From positions 28,933-92,932 of the forward strand of contig CAJQUW010010454.1 of NCBI GenBank assembly GCA_907163375.1: a DNA stretch of 64,000 nt. Direction: 5' to 3'. A model generated the notes under the pieces. That model was not told the DNA's origin. It was given only the letters and a program-made list of their open reading frames with translations, and did no database searches. The DNA is from Prostheceraeus crozeri (lineage: Eukaryota > Platyhelminthes > Polycladida > Euryleptidae). The translations under genes were made by a program, and so were the position numbers. Shown here piece after piece: positions 46,172 through 57,500 of the stretch (its first letter is position 1; the number at the start of each line of letters is the position of its first letter).

Positions 46172-46442
46172 GTACTCTAACGGAAGCAGAACGAGTTCAA
46201 GCTCTGTATGCGGATGAAATAGAATCTCGGGTTAAGGATGAAGGAGAACCTTCCGTTACGGAATTCTCTGGCCTTGCCCATTTCGATGAATTGGTTGAAG
46301 ATTGTAAGGATAGTGCTTGGTTGATAGAAGTTCGATTAAATGGTCAACCATCTGTACCCATCGGCACCTGGCGCCGATTAGCTAGATATCTCAGAACTTT
46401 CGATATCCGCCTAGGACGCGTTGATTGCAGTCGACGTCCCGT
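46172..46442 (+). CDS. RNF103: RNF103-like, exon 2
   Basis: The acceptor TGCAG|GT and the phase-1 join to exon 1 give Gly. Encodes TEAERVQALYADEIE, then FSGLAHFDELVEDCKDSAWL then IEVRLNG and FDIRLGRVDCSRRPV. These match the vertebrate lumenal block with HF-ELVED-KD--WL and G--NCS-DP. The exon ends before GTAAGT at 46443 (phase 2). A second possible donor two bases earlier (GTGTAA) would break the frame into exon 3. Confidence 0.9.
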
Positions 46443-47301
46443 GTAAGTTACCGATAAATTTTATTAGTCAACTTACTAGGCTTGCTTAGAGGACGGAATC
46501 TGTTCATTCCATTGACTCTCCCACAGAATTTTTCCAAACTACATGTATTTCAAAATCATTTTAAACTTTATTACCTCAATTTTAGGAGAAGACACTTGAA
46601 ACTGTTACACAAAAGACAAATTTTTTTTCTGCAAAATTCACGCCTTTTTTGAATGTCATCAGATGAAATGAATGATATACCAGTAGATAAAAACCACAGA
46701 TTTCAATTCTCATACGATGATGAAAATCATCCCAGCAGTCGTCTGTAATAGACTATAATGCTTACTAATTTGAATAATTGATTGAAGTAGTCCTGATGAG
46801 GACTGATGGTGTTCTCCAATCCGCAAGTGTACAAATGCAATGCTGTTGTAACCACTGCATTAAGCAACTCTTAAAAAGAAACTTTTGGAACTTTTTCGTG
46901 GCAACAAATTAAAATTTATCAGCTTTGGCCCAATAACTGGTAAAAATGGAAATATAAAGATTTGTAACACTACTCATTCATGCTGTTGATATACTTCTAA
47001 CATGGATTCAAAACAATGCCGCATGCACGTTCAACACAGACGTCTAATATTCTGTACCGACTACGATGCTGGTAGTGTAAATAGAAAAGTGGAATGGTCA
47101 CTATCTGTTAAGGAAGTTAAAATGGATATTATAAAGCAACAGAAAACCGATGGTTAGAAAATGGAACAATGAAGGTAAAGCATAGAGCTACAATCAGGGT
47201 GTCCGCGGGTCTGGAAAGTCTGCAAAAAAAAAGGTGGTCTGGAAAAAGTCTGGGAAGTGTGGGAAAATATTGGATAAATAAGTGTGGAAGTATTGAAGCT
47301 G

Positions 47302-47509
47302 TTTTTATATGAAAATAGAGAACGTCTTTTCAAATCAGATACATGTATTATTTTAATACGTGTAACTTCAACCGGTTTCGATTGGAGGACAGTGAGATGG
47401 GCTATTGCCCACAATCTTCGTCAGGAAGTTGAAAAGGGTATAATTATGAACATGCTAACATTAATTAGTAAATTTGAAATTTGGGCTATCATATATCATT
47501 GAGGATTAA
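47302..47509 (-). repeat. Inverted repeat arm with hammerhead ribozyme, left
   Basis: This is the reverse complement of 47762-47963, with a few differences and small indels. The two ~205-bp arms are separated by 252 bp and diverge. Each arm is a short unit centred on a hammerhead. It may be a Penelope terminal repeat or a small retrozyme unit. Confidence 0.8.
47364..47430 (-). ncRNA. Hammerhead ribozyme (left), extended stem II
   Basis: On the minus strand, stem I AACTTC (47425-47430) pairs with GAAGTT (47364-47369). The core CTGACGA plus an extra A is followed by stem II GATTG/CAATC enclosing a long loop that holds its own hairpin (TGGGC-AATA-GCCCA), then GAA, the palindromic stem III ACCGGT and cleavage-site U (complement of 47370). 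All core positions fit CTGANGA...GAA. Confidence 0.75.
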
Positions 47510-47761
47510 GTCATAGTGCATAAGTGAGAGAAAAGTCATTTACAAAACCACTCACAGAATTAGGACATAGTGATAGGAGATTTGGGCTCAACAATGGGAG
47601 ATCGTTGCAAAACATGCTGCATGTTTATCCCATGAGGCCAGTCTGTCATCAGTTGACTAATGAACCTGAGTTCTTCTGTTTTCCTTTGTTTTTCGTTTCC
47701 GTTTAGTTCTTTCAATATAAATATTTTCATTTTTGATTCATTATGATTGTGTTCAATGCAG

Positions 47762-47963
47762 TTAATCCTCAATGATATATGATAACCCAAATTTCAAATT
47801 TACTAATTAATGTTAGCATGTTCATAATTATACCCTTTTCAACTTCCTGACGAAGATTGTGGCCAATAGCCCATTTCACTGTCCTCCAATCGAAACCGGT
47901 TGAAGTTACACGCATTAGAATAATGTCTGATTTGAAAAGACGCTCTCTATTTTCATATAAAAA
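47762..47963 (+). repeat. Inverted repeat arm with hammerhead ribozyme, right
   Basis: Inverted partner of 47302-47509. Confidence 0.8.
47841..47907 (+). ncRNA. Hammerhead ribozyme (right), extended stem II
   Basis: Stem I AACTTC (47841-47846) with GAAGTT (47902-47907). Core CTGACGA, one extra A, stem II GATTG/CAATC, GAA (47892-47894), stem III ACCGGT (47895-47900), cleavage after U47901. The long stem II loop differs from the left copy (GGCCAATAGCCC against GGGCAATAGCCC, the latter better paired) while stems I and III and the core are identical. Confidence 0.75.
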
Positions 47964-48329
47964 ATATATTATATTTGAATAAATTCAGCTTCAAAAGAAA
48001 ATTCTATATTACTGATTATTGAAAGAATGTGAAAATATGTGCTCAAGATTGGAAGCGGTTAAATGCCAGCTGCCATGTGGTAGCCACAGAGCTTCATTCA
48101 TATTAGTTGCAAAAGCTTTTGACAAATTCAAATTAATAAAGCTGTTTTTGTCGTATTTTTGAAGTGCAATATTCCTTTTTTATTATTCATTAAAATTCAT
48201 TTATTAAGGCGCAAATGATCATTCCATCGATTAATACATGTATATTCGAAACTTGAATGCAAAAGATCGTTCCAGGATCCAAGTGCACCAGTGCATTTGG
48301 CTGATCAGGATGATTTCCATACATGAGTT

Positions 48330-51300
48330 TGATAATTTATATGTTTAAAGTGTTGGTACAGGCAATCAGCGGTCGGCGGAAAATTTTCATTTCTTTGACC
48401 TTTCTGGCAAAACAGCCAATTCCTAAGGTGATTAACATTTTTGAATGTATTATTGTCGCAAACATGTATCGAACAAATGAAGGATTCGCACTCATCTTTT
48501 GTGCCTTAATCTTGATTTCATCTCCTAGTTGACTAAGACAGCGCCGATGTTCTTTATTGTTTGCTATCATGTTAAGAGCTTTCCTTTTTCCAAGAAAATG
48601 TAGTGGTGGTATCGCAACCTGTCAATGCATGCAAACCTTGCGTCAATGAACATAAATCGGCTCCCAGATTTTCAAAAACTCTATGTATGGGCATGTATCT
48701 AGCTCTATCCTTTACAACAGTTCGCATCCACAACTGTGTGCAGTGGATTTTTTACGAAGTGATGGATACAGAGAGTGTGTCATCTGTATCAGGAGTGACC
48801 TATCATTCTGTTGTAATTTTTTGATGCATGTTTTGCGTGTGAAATCAACCTCGTATCTGCTTCTTCATGGCCTGATATCAAATCTGGAAAGTCCTCACTA
48901 CATCCTCTTGTTGATCTAGCACATTTCATGGGATTTTTGAATCAATTTTCTTCAAATAATTCTTCAGTTTTCTTCGGAATAATACTCCAGCGATTTGTTT
49001 GTAATATTTATGAGCTAGCTCCCCAAATGTCGAAGAGCCACATGACTTTGCCATTTGTATGATTGCCATCATATCATAGATATGGGCTGTGCTTTTGTTG
49101 CCCGTACTAGATTCCGGTAGACGAGGCTCACTTGTGATTTTATCTTCAAGCACATCGAAAAGCACGCTTAATCGTTTTCCTTAGGCTACCATCTGAATAT
49201 GCGATGGATGGTGGCACCGCTGAAAGTTCGTAGCTTAGCACAAATTCAAATTTATATCTCTCGATCCAGCAGAAATCATGAGGCTCTCAAAAGTCTGCTC
49301 CAATTACGAATTTTTTCTCGTCTGCTGACTTCATGATTTTTTTCTTCGTCATTGAGTCAAATAATTTGATCTTGTTTTTCGGAATCGAATAAGAAAACAA
49401 TACCTCATTTGTATTCAATCGTAGCTCAACAAAATTCAATCATTTGAATGGTACCATTATCGTACAAATTCAATAACTCATCAACAGAGTCTGATCATGA
49501 CACCCGTAGAAATGTTGACAAGAGGTTCAGTGGCATCCTCGTGGTCATTTAAGGAAAATTGATTGGAAATCAATTGAGATTCAATGGCTGTTAGTAATTT
49601 CTATACATCTTCATCGTCTCCATCTCTCTCTACTCTTTTAGAAACTCATTCGCGGTGAGATTCGATCCGTCCTGTGTCTTGGAGATCACAGATATCTTTC
49701 AATTTTGACGTTATCAAAGCTCGATGATGATTAGTAAGAAACCGTCGGTCTAGTGCTCCCGTTCGCTGGCTAATGCCTATGATGCCTCCAATTGTCTCAC
49801 TGTCGCGGTTGATTGATTGTTCAAGTGCCATGTCCGTCCAAACCTTTGAAGACAGTTTAGTCGACCGATTGATGACATGGTCATCCTTCATAAATTCAGC
49901 ATGCACGTCAGGCTGAGATGTACTTAGCTGATTCATATCTGACAAGTAGACTGGAAGCCATCTTTAGTGATTAGGGCGATCCATGGTAAAGAAATGCGGA
50001 GTCATGGCTGCAGTTGAAGACAAATGAAGAGGCCAATCATCTGTTCTCTCTGCTTTGATGAAATCTAGGAGTAATTGAACCATTTCGAGATAATCACTCC
50101 AATAAGCAAGCAGATTCGATTTTGTCCGTCCATAACGCTTGAATCTCTCGAGTTCTTCAAGGAGTATCTCAGTCGTTTCACAAAATGATTTCATTGGGTT
50201 TTGGAGATTTTCTCCGTTCTCAAGTACGGGATGACATTTTCCAGCTTGATCCATGATTGTTAATTTATCAAGACTGAGTAGATCTTGACTTTCTCGCCAA
50301 CTTATGAAAGCCCTGCACAATATGCGAAACATGCATTCCTTCACAAGTTTACGGGTCCTTACAGCTCGATTGTAGGATTTACCTTTCATGATTACTGCTG
50401 TCATCGATTGACCGTAGGTACCGGACTCCACAAGAAGATCTTCAATTCCGGAAGACTTGTATTTTTTCCCGAGGAGTGACAAGTAGCTCAGGACAATATG
50501 GCATCCCCCTAAACGTATAACAGCATCGTCAAATTCGCCATTTCTGCGCCATTGAATCTCTTCGGCTTCAACATAAATAGCGAGATCAAATGTGATGACA
50601 CTATCTTTTTGATCAAGACCTCGCATCCTAGTTTGTACTTCATGACAGTATAGACTGTGTTAAAATCTGTCGACACACTGTCTATAATTGGACAATAACC
50701 AATTTCAGTTTTTTCAACAGGTACGGAAGAATGAACCACGGCGTGAAAAGCACTCCATCTCGGTATACTCCGTCTTTCCTTTTTAATCATATTCACCTCA
50801 AATAGCTTCATTGGTATCATTGTAACCAGACTAGAGACCATGCAAGATCCATTTGATGAGCTGCCGATGAAATAGATGAGCTTCTCTTAAACTAATCTTC
50901 CCGTATCTAACACTTATAGCCGGTAGCTGATGGACGTTTCCCATATGCTTTGAATTCCAAAAGGCTTTTCCATCGCTCCGCAACTCCAAGTGATCGTACC
51001 CTATTTGTATGGTCCTCGAATGAAAGGTCCTTCGGCCTTGCTCCAAATGCTCCTCTTTGAAATAATGCCATATTGGTTGCATGCGTTGTTTTGCTTCCAT
51101 TAAGCGCTTCCTCGTTGGTATCTATGTTATCTGCTGCCACTTGTACGAATGAACCTGGTGAAATGTTTGGTGTGATCATCACTGCGAAAAGATCTGTTTT
51201 TGCAAGAGTTTCCTTCGCAAGACTTGTATCCAATATGATCAAGTCATCATAAGAAATGCAATGTCCCATTCGATTAAGCATTGTAATATGAAACTTTGAG

Positions 51301-51347
51301 CGAGTCATGTGATGAATCGCAACACTGACAGCTACATATTTAGGCAT
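48330..51347 (-). pseudogene. Relic of a ~1000-residue transposon-type protein with PIN/XPG-like nuclease end
   Basis: Minus-strand order: VAVSVAIHHMTRSKFHITML, then SFVQVAADNIDTNEEALNG then THATNMALFQRG (51347-50907); VITFDLAIYVEAEEIQWR, then VIRLGGCHIVLSYLSLLGKK then YNRAVRTRKL (50626-49964); GGIIGISQRTGALDRRFLTN (49945-49646); DMMAIIQMAKSCGSSTFGEL (49165-48926); TPDTDDTLS then RYMPIHRVFENLGADLCSL then LHALTGCDTTT (to ~48600), FVRYMF. I know this sequence type as multi-copy uncharacterised proteins in invertebrate genomes. The TPDTD and TGCDT boxes resemble the acidic core of XPG/PIN nucleases, which Academ transposons carry; that link is my inference. Many frameshifts and stops are present, and no termini were found. 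Confidence 0.6.
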
Positions 51348-52938
51348 CTTTGCCTGGGCATAGGTAGCACTAAAAATTACATTGAATTACAAATGAATTT
51401 GAATACAGACTTTTATAATCCATCCATTTCTATTCAGATGAATCAGATATGTACTTTTGAGGTTGAATAAATAGCATGTTTCCGACTGAATTCACATTTT
51501 CACTTCCGTTTTACGTTGTCTTTCAGCAGCTCTAAAATTTGAACCAATGAGCCGAATTCCTTGAATGAGCGCTTGAATTGTTTCTAAAGATCTGCACTAC
51601 AAGTGTATGCATTGAAATTGCAGGATATGCAGCGCAAAAATCTAAGAAATAAAAGACAAGCCAAATGTTAAGAGAAAAAAAGTTTCAAAAAGACAAAATT
51701 TCTTAGTTTTATCTAAAGGGGATTTATTGACATATCTGAATATTGTATGCAAATTTGCTACCATATTCGTTAAGATTATACTGAGAGGATTCCTTATATA
51801 TATAAATTGTTACCATCATTTCTCATAGAAAATGGCTCAAAATTTGAATTTTCAAAGGCAACTTATTTTTCACATTACTCACATTTAGTAAGTAATATTT
51901 AAGTGTCACTTTTAAAAGTTATGTAGATTTTTGCTGTCACCACAGTTTAAGTTTGCGAATTACCCTGGGAATGTTCTGGAGGACCTGTAGTTATGCCTAG
52001 ATGCATCAAACCTTTTCTGGGAGGGTTGAAAGAAGTCCTTAATTAGAGCTCGTCGGAGAAACTGCTCCTTACCTAATCATAGCTGCATGCATGGAAATGT
52101 TCGAGGGATTCCCAGCACTCAAGAATTCTTAGTAGGACATTTTACTGTAACCTGGAAAGTCCGGAAAAAATCTCATGCACTTTACTCTAAAGTCTCTGCT
52201 TCTCAAATCCTTTCTCATGAAATGTAAATAGAAAATACATATGTAGAATAGTATGTGAAGTTTTTGGGCAATAAATCAAAATTGGACAAATTTGAAAGCT
52301 TTGGAGAATATACCTTCACGCACCTTTTATCGGAGGACTGCATGACTGCAATTCCTATTTGTAGGTAAGAGGATTGACTATGGAACGAATACTATTAATA
52401 TATAAACTATTTTATGAGAATAATGTACTTAAATTGTCTTTTCCACTTTATGTCTATCGAAATTTCCTGGGCATATCCGGACATAGTTGAGGTGTCATGA
52501 AATAGTCATACTAACGCAGATCCGTTTGAGTATTATTATATTTGCAATTGAAACGTTTAATTTCACTCGAAAGTCAAAAGTATCTATTTGCAAGAACATT
52601 GGAAAACAGGAGCATATACGCTCACATACGCGTAAAAAGCGCAACTTGTTGACAGGAAACAGCGTGCGGTCGGTGCTGTTGAAAAAATGTATAGCAGGAA
52701 GGAGAGGAGAATTGTCAAAAATAAATTTCCAATTTTCATACTTATTGGTTAGTGTTTTCCCAAGTCATAGTTCGCAAATTGTTTGCTTTTTTTGGAGAAA
52801 CTTCGCGATGGAATTTACCAGCTTTAGAGTCAAAATTTTCATCAATTTATTGAATTCTGTTGTATTGTTACAGTTGCATAACAAAGGTGCTGTTTCTTGT
52901 CGTAAATTTTGATTTAGTGAACAACATATACTTCGACT

Positions 52939-53067
52939 CACTGAATAAAGGACTTGACATAATAAAGGTAATTCGCCTGAAGATGACCGTCGATGACGAC
53001 TGAAACGTCACGCATTTGCGAATAAAGAGAATCATAATATCTCAAGGATTTTTCTCAACCTTTCTTG
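52939..53067 (+). mobile_element. 129-bp insertion with 13-bp TSD and hammerhead-like core
   Basis: ATATACTTCGACT occurs at 52926-52938 and 53068-53080. The insert contains CTGAAGA (52977-52983), a GTCG/CGAC hairpin, GAA, ACGT and C (53002-53009): all hammerhead core positions, though stem II is asymmetric. ATTCGC (52971-52976) can pair with GCGAAT (53018-53023) only if 8 nt are looped out. Probably a 5'-truncated retroelement end with a decayed ribozyme. Confidence 0.6.
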
Positions 53068-53626
53068 ATATACTTCGACTGTTTTAAAACTAATACTGCA
53101 TAAAGTAGCCACTACAGTGGTCGTTTCGATTTCATATTGTGCTATTAACTGATTTACTCGCTTACGTCAGTTTTTAAAAGCATATATCGATAATGCGAAA
53201 ATGACCATTATTAAGTGCCGGTGTTGGTGACACTGTAGTTTCTGCATATCGCACTATGCACAATAACTTGAAATCTTAACGGAAGCATGAACAGTTCCAA
53301 TTATGCAACATACTTTTATACTAATAAAAAGTTGGCTTCTTCAATACCGAAGTATGCACTGTCAGAAAATCGATCACACATAGATGACAGTGCGGAAAAT
53401 TACAAAGCATCGTTGGTGTATCACCTGGTCGTGTCCCATAAATACATAAAAGATGCATAGTATAATTATTATAAATTAATGAAAAAATGATAAATGATCA
53501 TGACCAAGTATGGCGATGTGGACTGAGCCTTCAACCGCTTAATTGTTAACCATTGATGTTAAGAAAACAAAAATCGATAGATGTTGTGGTAATTGAATAA
53601 TCAGTATCATTCAACTTTCTTTACAG

Positions 53627-54503
53627 GTTATGCTCTCGGAAGCTGCTACTCCGTTCGGGATTGCTATTGGCGATGCCGAAAGGGCGATACAGAATGAAAG
53701 ACTCTGTTGCCTACAGCTGGTATTCACGTCAACCAGAATACACGCGAGTAGTGCGATGGCTCGAAGGAGCACTTGGTTCTCGCGTACCACCACTGGAAAA
53801 TGGATGGACAAGTCTTAAAACTTTATGGAATAGCACAGAACCAGGAGGCGCTGACGCAGCTGGTGATTTCATCCTGGCTCTCAACCTTGATCTCCTTCGT
53901 GAAGTGCCACTTCTTCTTTCATCTGTCAGTGTTAGATTTACGGGTCGTGTTCGATTCTGGAGAACTAACGTCACTACTGGCCGAAAGTTATTTGCCGAGA
54001 AAGGTCGTAATTCCCATGTGCAGTCAAAGCATGATCCTCCGGGATTCTTCATCGTCAGTGGACGTGGGAAACGTATGTTTGAGTACGGAGCGAGATCAGA
54101 CGCTAGTGAAGCGACCACCTTTGAGGCACTGCAACTTTTCCTCAAGATGAACTACCCAGAAGCTAATGACGTCTTCAATGGTCTTTTTCTTGGTGTCTGC
54201 ATGCTATCTCTACTCAGTTTGAGCTTGAGAAGTCAGGGTGGAATGATTTACCGAGTTTTAAATTGCATCGGCTCCTTCTGTATTTATGTCTTCCTATTCT
54301 TTGTCCTGTATCCTCCTTTGGTTCACCTATTCTCTCAGAACAGCATGCGGGGATGTCGATCGGTTCTATTGGCAGCTTGTCAAATACTAGCGCGCTCTAC
54401 TCTCGGTGGCATGATCAGAAGAGATTGTCTGGCTGAGCGTTATAATGTGTGGCGCTTGTCTATCCTTTTCACATTATATCTTGGTGCAGTAGCACTAATT
54501 GAG
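53627..54503 (+). CDS. RNF103: RNF103-like, exon 3
   Basis: The acceptor TTTACAG|GTT and the phase-2 join give Val. Encodes residues 168-460: a lumenal part (VSVRFTGRVRFWRTN, then PPGFFIVSGRGKRMFEYGAR, matching the vertebrate LSIKFTGRVEF and I-RYG blocks), then hydrophobic segments VFNGLFLGVCMLSLLSL, CIYVFLFFVLYPPLVHLF and LSILFTLYLGAVALIE. These fit the three C-terminal membrane passes of RNF103. It ends at GAG|GTGAGC (54503/54504), phase 0. Confidence 0.9.
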
Positions 54504-57500
54504 GTGAGCATATCAGTAATGAATATGACAAGTAAATACGTCTATCTGCGCATTTATTGATATCCAACTTGCATCGTAAAATTCAGGATGACGTGAAACG
54601 CTTAATTCACATTTAAGTGACATCCGTACAATTCACTCCTGTTACAGTATCCGGAACATTTTAGTGGCATGAAACTAGTTGATTCACGATTTTCTGTGCA
54701 AATCTTTCTTTTCGAAAGCAGCTCGTGCAAATTATTAATTCCTTTTCTGTAGAAAACAAAATAAGTACAGATCTATTCTAAAGTTTTGATTAAACATTCA
54801 TTTAACATGATTATTCTTCAAATATTAAGAAATAATTAGATGGATAACAAGTAAATAGATTTTCACCATTACCAAATCGGAGGACTATAGTAAAATCTGT
54901 GGCTAACAATATTTGATAATTGAAATGCGGTTCTTAGATATTGAGGTGGTTGCAACTAAAAAATACCTTATTCGAATAAATGCCGCGCTGTATATTTGGA
55001 TGCACAGCATGCGTGGATCCATCATGAGGCCTTGTATTTAAATAATCATGCATGTAAATACATGTTAGTTAGTAGTAATTGAACACCATGATAGGTTAAT
55101 TTATTTTACCTTATCAAAATCAAAGATGTAATAAACTGATAAGCACATCAGACTAACCTTAATTAAATGCATGCGCTAATATAAACCTTTATCAAAACTA
55201 AATTTACATGTAGGATATAGCAAATTTACTAGAAAATAATTTGCCCGACTTTCTAAAGTTCGATTTAGAATCCTTTGAAGCATTGAAATGGCACCTAATG
55301 GGAGGTTCATTGTTATGGCAATTATCTTTTAACACGAGCTCCTTTGTATAGTTCTTGTTTTGTCCCGTTTTCGTCTTATACAAGAATGTCGTTGTAGAAC
55401 CATTTTGGACCTGCAATTGCACCTCTCTTCTGAAATCATGATAATCAGTTGGCAGGAACTTTTTTCAAGATTTCAGGAGAGACAAGTTTACCACTCCTTT
55501 AGAAGTGAATTAAATTGAAGATCCTATTTCAGAAGTGAAAATCTGTTTCGCTGTTTTTGTGGCGAGAGATTTTGAAGACTATTTGGTTGAATTCAGGGTG
55601 GCCGCACATGCCCGAATGTGCCCGAAATTTGAAATGTCATGTTTTACGTATCTTGTATAGTATCGTTTTTATTTCTCAAAATAGTTTTATTTCGGTTCTT
55701 GCAACCTGTGATTTGAGAAGATGATGATGCTTTCATTATTTGAGAAAATATCTCATGAAATTTTCGACATTGGATCATTTCTGTTTTTGCACAGCCTTAA
55801 TTTTCCGTCATATTTTCCTGATTTTACATACAGCATTATTAGCAAGTGAAAAATTGACAGTGAACAGTACCAGTGTCTATTCTTTACTACTAACTTGGGA
55901 ATCTTTGGCTTCAAAAATATACCCGAATTATTTTTTCGGGTCATGCGGCCAATTACAACGAGACGAACCTGCGATTCATGCAGTTATACAAGACCTTTTC
56001 ATCTTGCAATCACCTGATCACCTGAGAGTTGGGTGGAAGAAATTTGATCATTTCATCCTTATACATTGATCCCATTATTCCTAATGCTTTTGATTAAAAG
56101 GACGATATCATACATTAGAAAAAAATGGATTTTGTGTGAGACTAATTATCTTATGCGAACAATCAGATGAAAATCTTTCACGATGGATACTGTACAGTTC
56201 CTGTTGGTTGATAAGTTGCCGCACATAAGCTGAATTACTTTTCTTCCGACTTCATGCAGAAGCCTCATACATGCGATCACTTCTCCTTCTAGTGTTTCTA
56301 CCGCCAATGTGTAAATGAGAATTGTCCGTAAGAGAAATGAATTTGGCTTCGAATTGAATATCGCCTTTATCATGACAGCAGTGATCAAAATGTGATAAAA
56401 AGTGAGCAAAAGTGTGACAAAATGTGATAGAGATATTCTAGGTAACTTTAAGTTGGTAATTATTCAAAATGATGGGAAACGAGTGGCATAAATTGTGGAA
56501 AAGTAGACTTTATCGTTTTGAATGATTCTTATTCGTGGCGATGTCAAACAAGTATATACTTATTTTCCGATATTGCAATGAAAAACAAAGAGTTCTATAG
56601 GTCATGTTCTTTGTTTCACGTGGTGCGGGAAAGACTGTCTTTTACTAAATGTGTTGGCTTGTGAGTTGAATCCAGATATGATCAAGAATAGCAACACACA
56701 CTATTTAAATCACGCAATTTAAAGTTTGAGAAAGAGTTGCAAGACATCGTATCCGATTCAACGAAACTTTTTGCTGTTGGTTGTGCTATTTATTCACCAG
56801 AGAAATCCGTTGAATCTTCGTTAGTTTTTGGCAGTTTTTTGGTTCAATGGTTTAAGAATCTCATAAAATGACTGTCTGATTTCAGATGCTGCACATCTTA
56901 TGTGCTATGATATAATCGAATTCCAGTAGAACTTCAAACATTGAAGTTACATGCAAGTTTTTTTGTCATTTCTCATGATGACTGATTAATATTTTAGTCA
57001 TGAAGTCTAATATAGGCAAACGTTAACTGCAGTGAATTACAATTGTGGATGAAGCAATTGAACTGTGATTATTATTTTTGTTTCCTCTTCCCTCTTCCAT
57101 TTGAATACTTTCATCCTGTTGGTGCCTTAGTTTGTCGTGAAATTATTTATCCAGTTGCTCTCTTAGTTTTTCTCTTAGTTAGCGCAAAATTTTAGTGGTC
57201 AGGTGTAATTTCATATCTCTATATGTGCCTACTCTACGCAAGTAATTCACTCGGAGAAAGTATCTGCTTACGGCCGGTACTTGCGCATTTTAAGATAGTG
57301 AGTTCATTCAATGCGACCTCTATCCTACATGTCAGAATATGATAGGAAGCCAGAACGATTGCCAATCACAAAAAGAATGTTAAATGCTGACAGAGGTGCC
57401 AGGCAGCGACACATGGATAGGAATGCCGAGGAAAAACGAATGCGAAAACAGATCCAAGAATCGATCGCTGAGGAAGAAAAAACAGAGTTTATCGAAAAGT

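Larger units (their letters stand above)
46443..53626 (+). other. RNF103 intron 2 (7.2 kb)
   Basis: A GTAAGT donor and a TTTCTTTACAG acceptor. It holds the ribozyme-bearing inverted repeat (47302-47963), a degraded nuclease-type transposon ORF (48330-51347, minus) and a 129-bp tagged insertion (52939-53067). Confidence 0.8.

Noticed and set aside
46792..46815. CCTGATGAGGACTGATGG as hammerhead core
   Set aside because: No GAA/stem III follows and the flanks do not pair.
47197..47260. CAGGGTGTCCGCGGG as the left end of a transposon covering the nuclease-type relic
   Set aside because: No matching inverted right end found before 53 kb; kept only as a possible single terminus.
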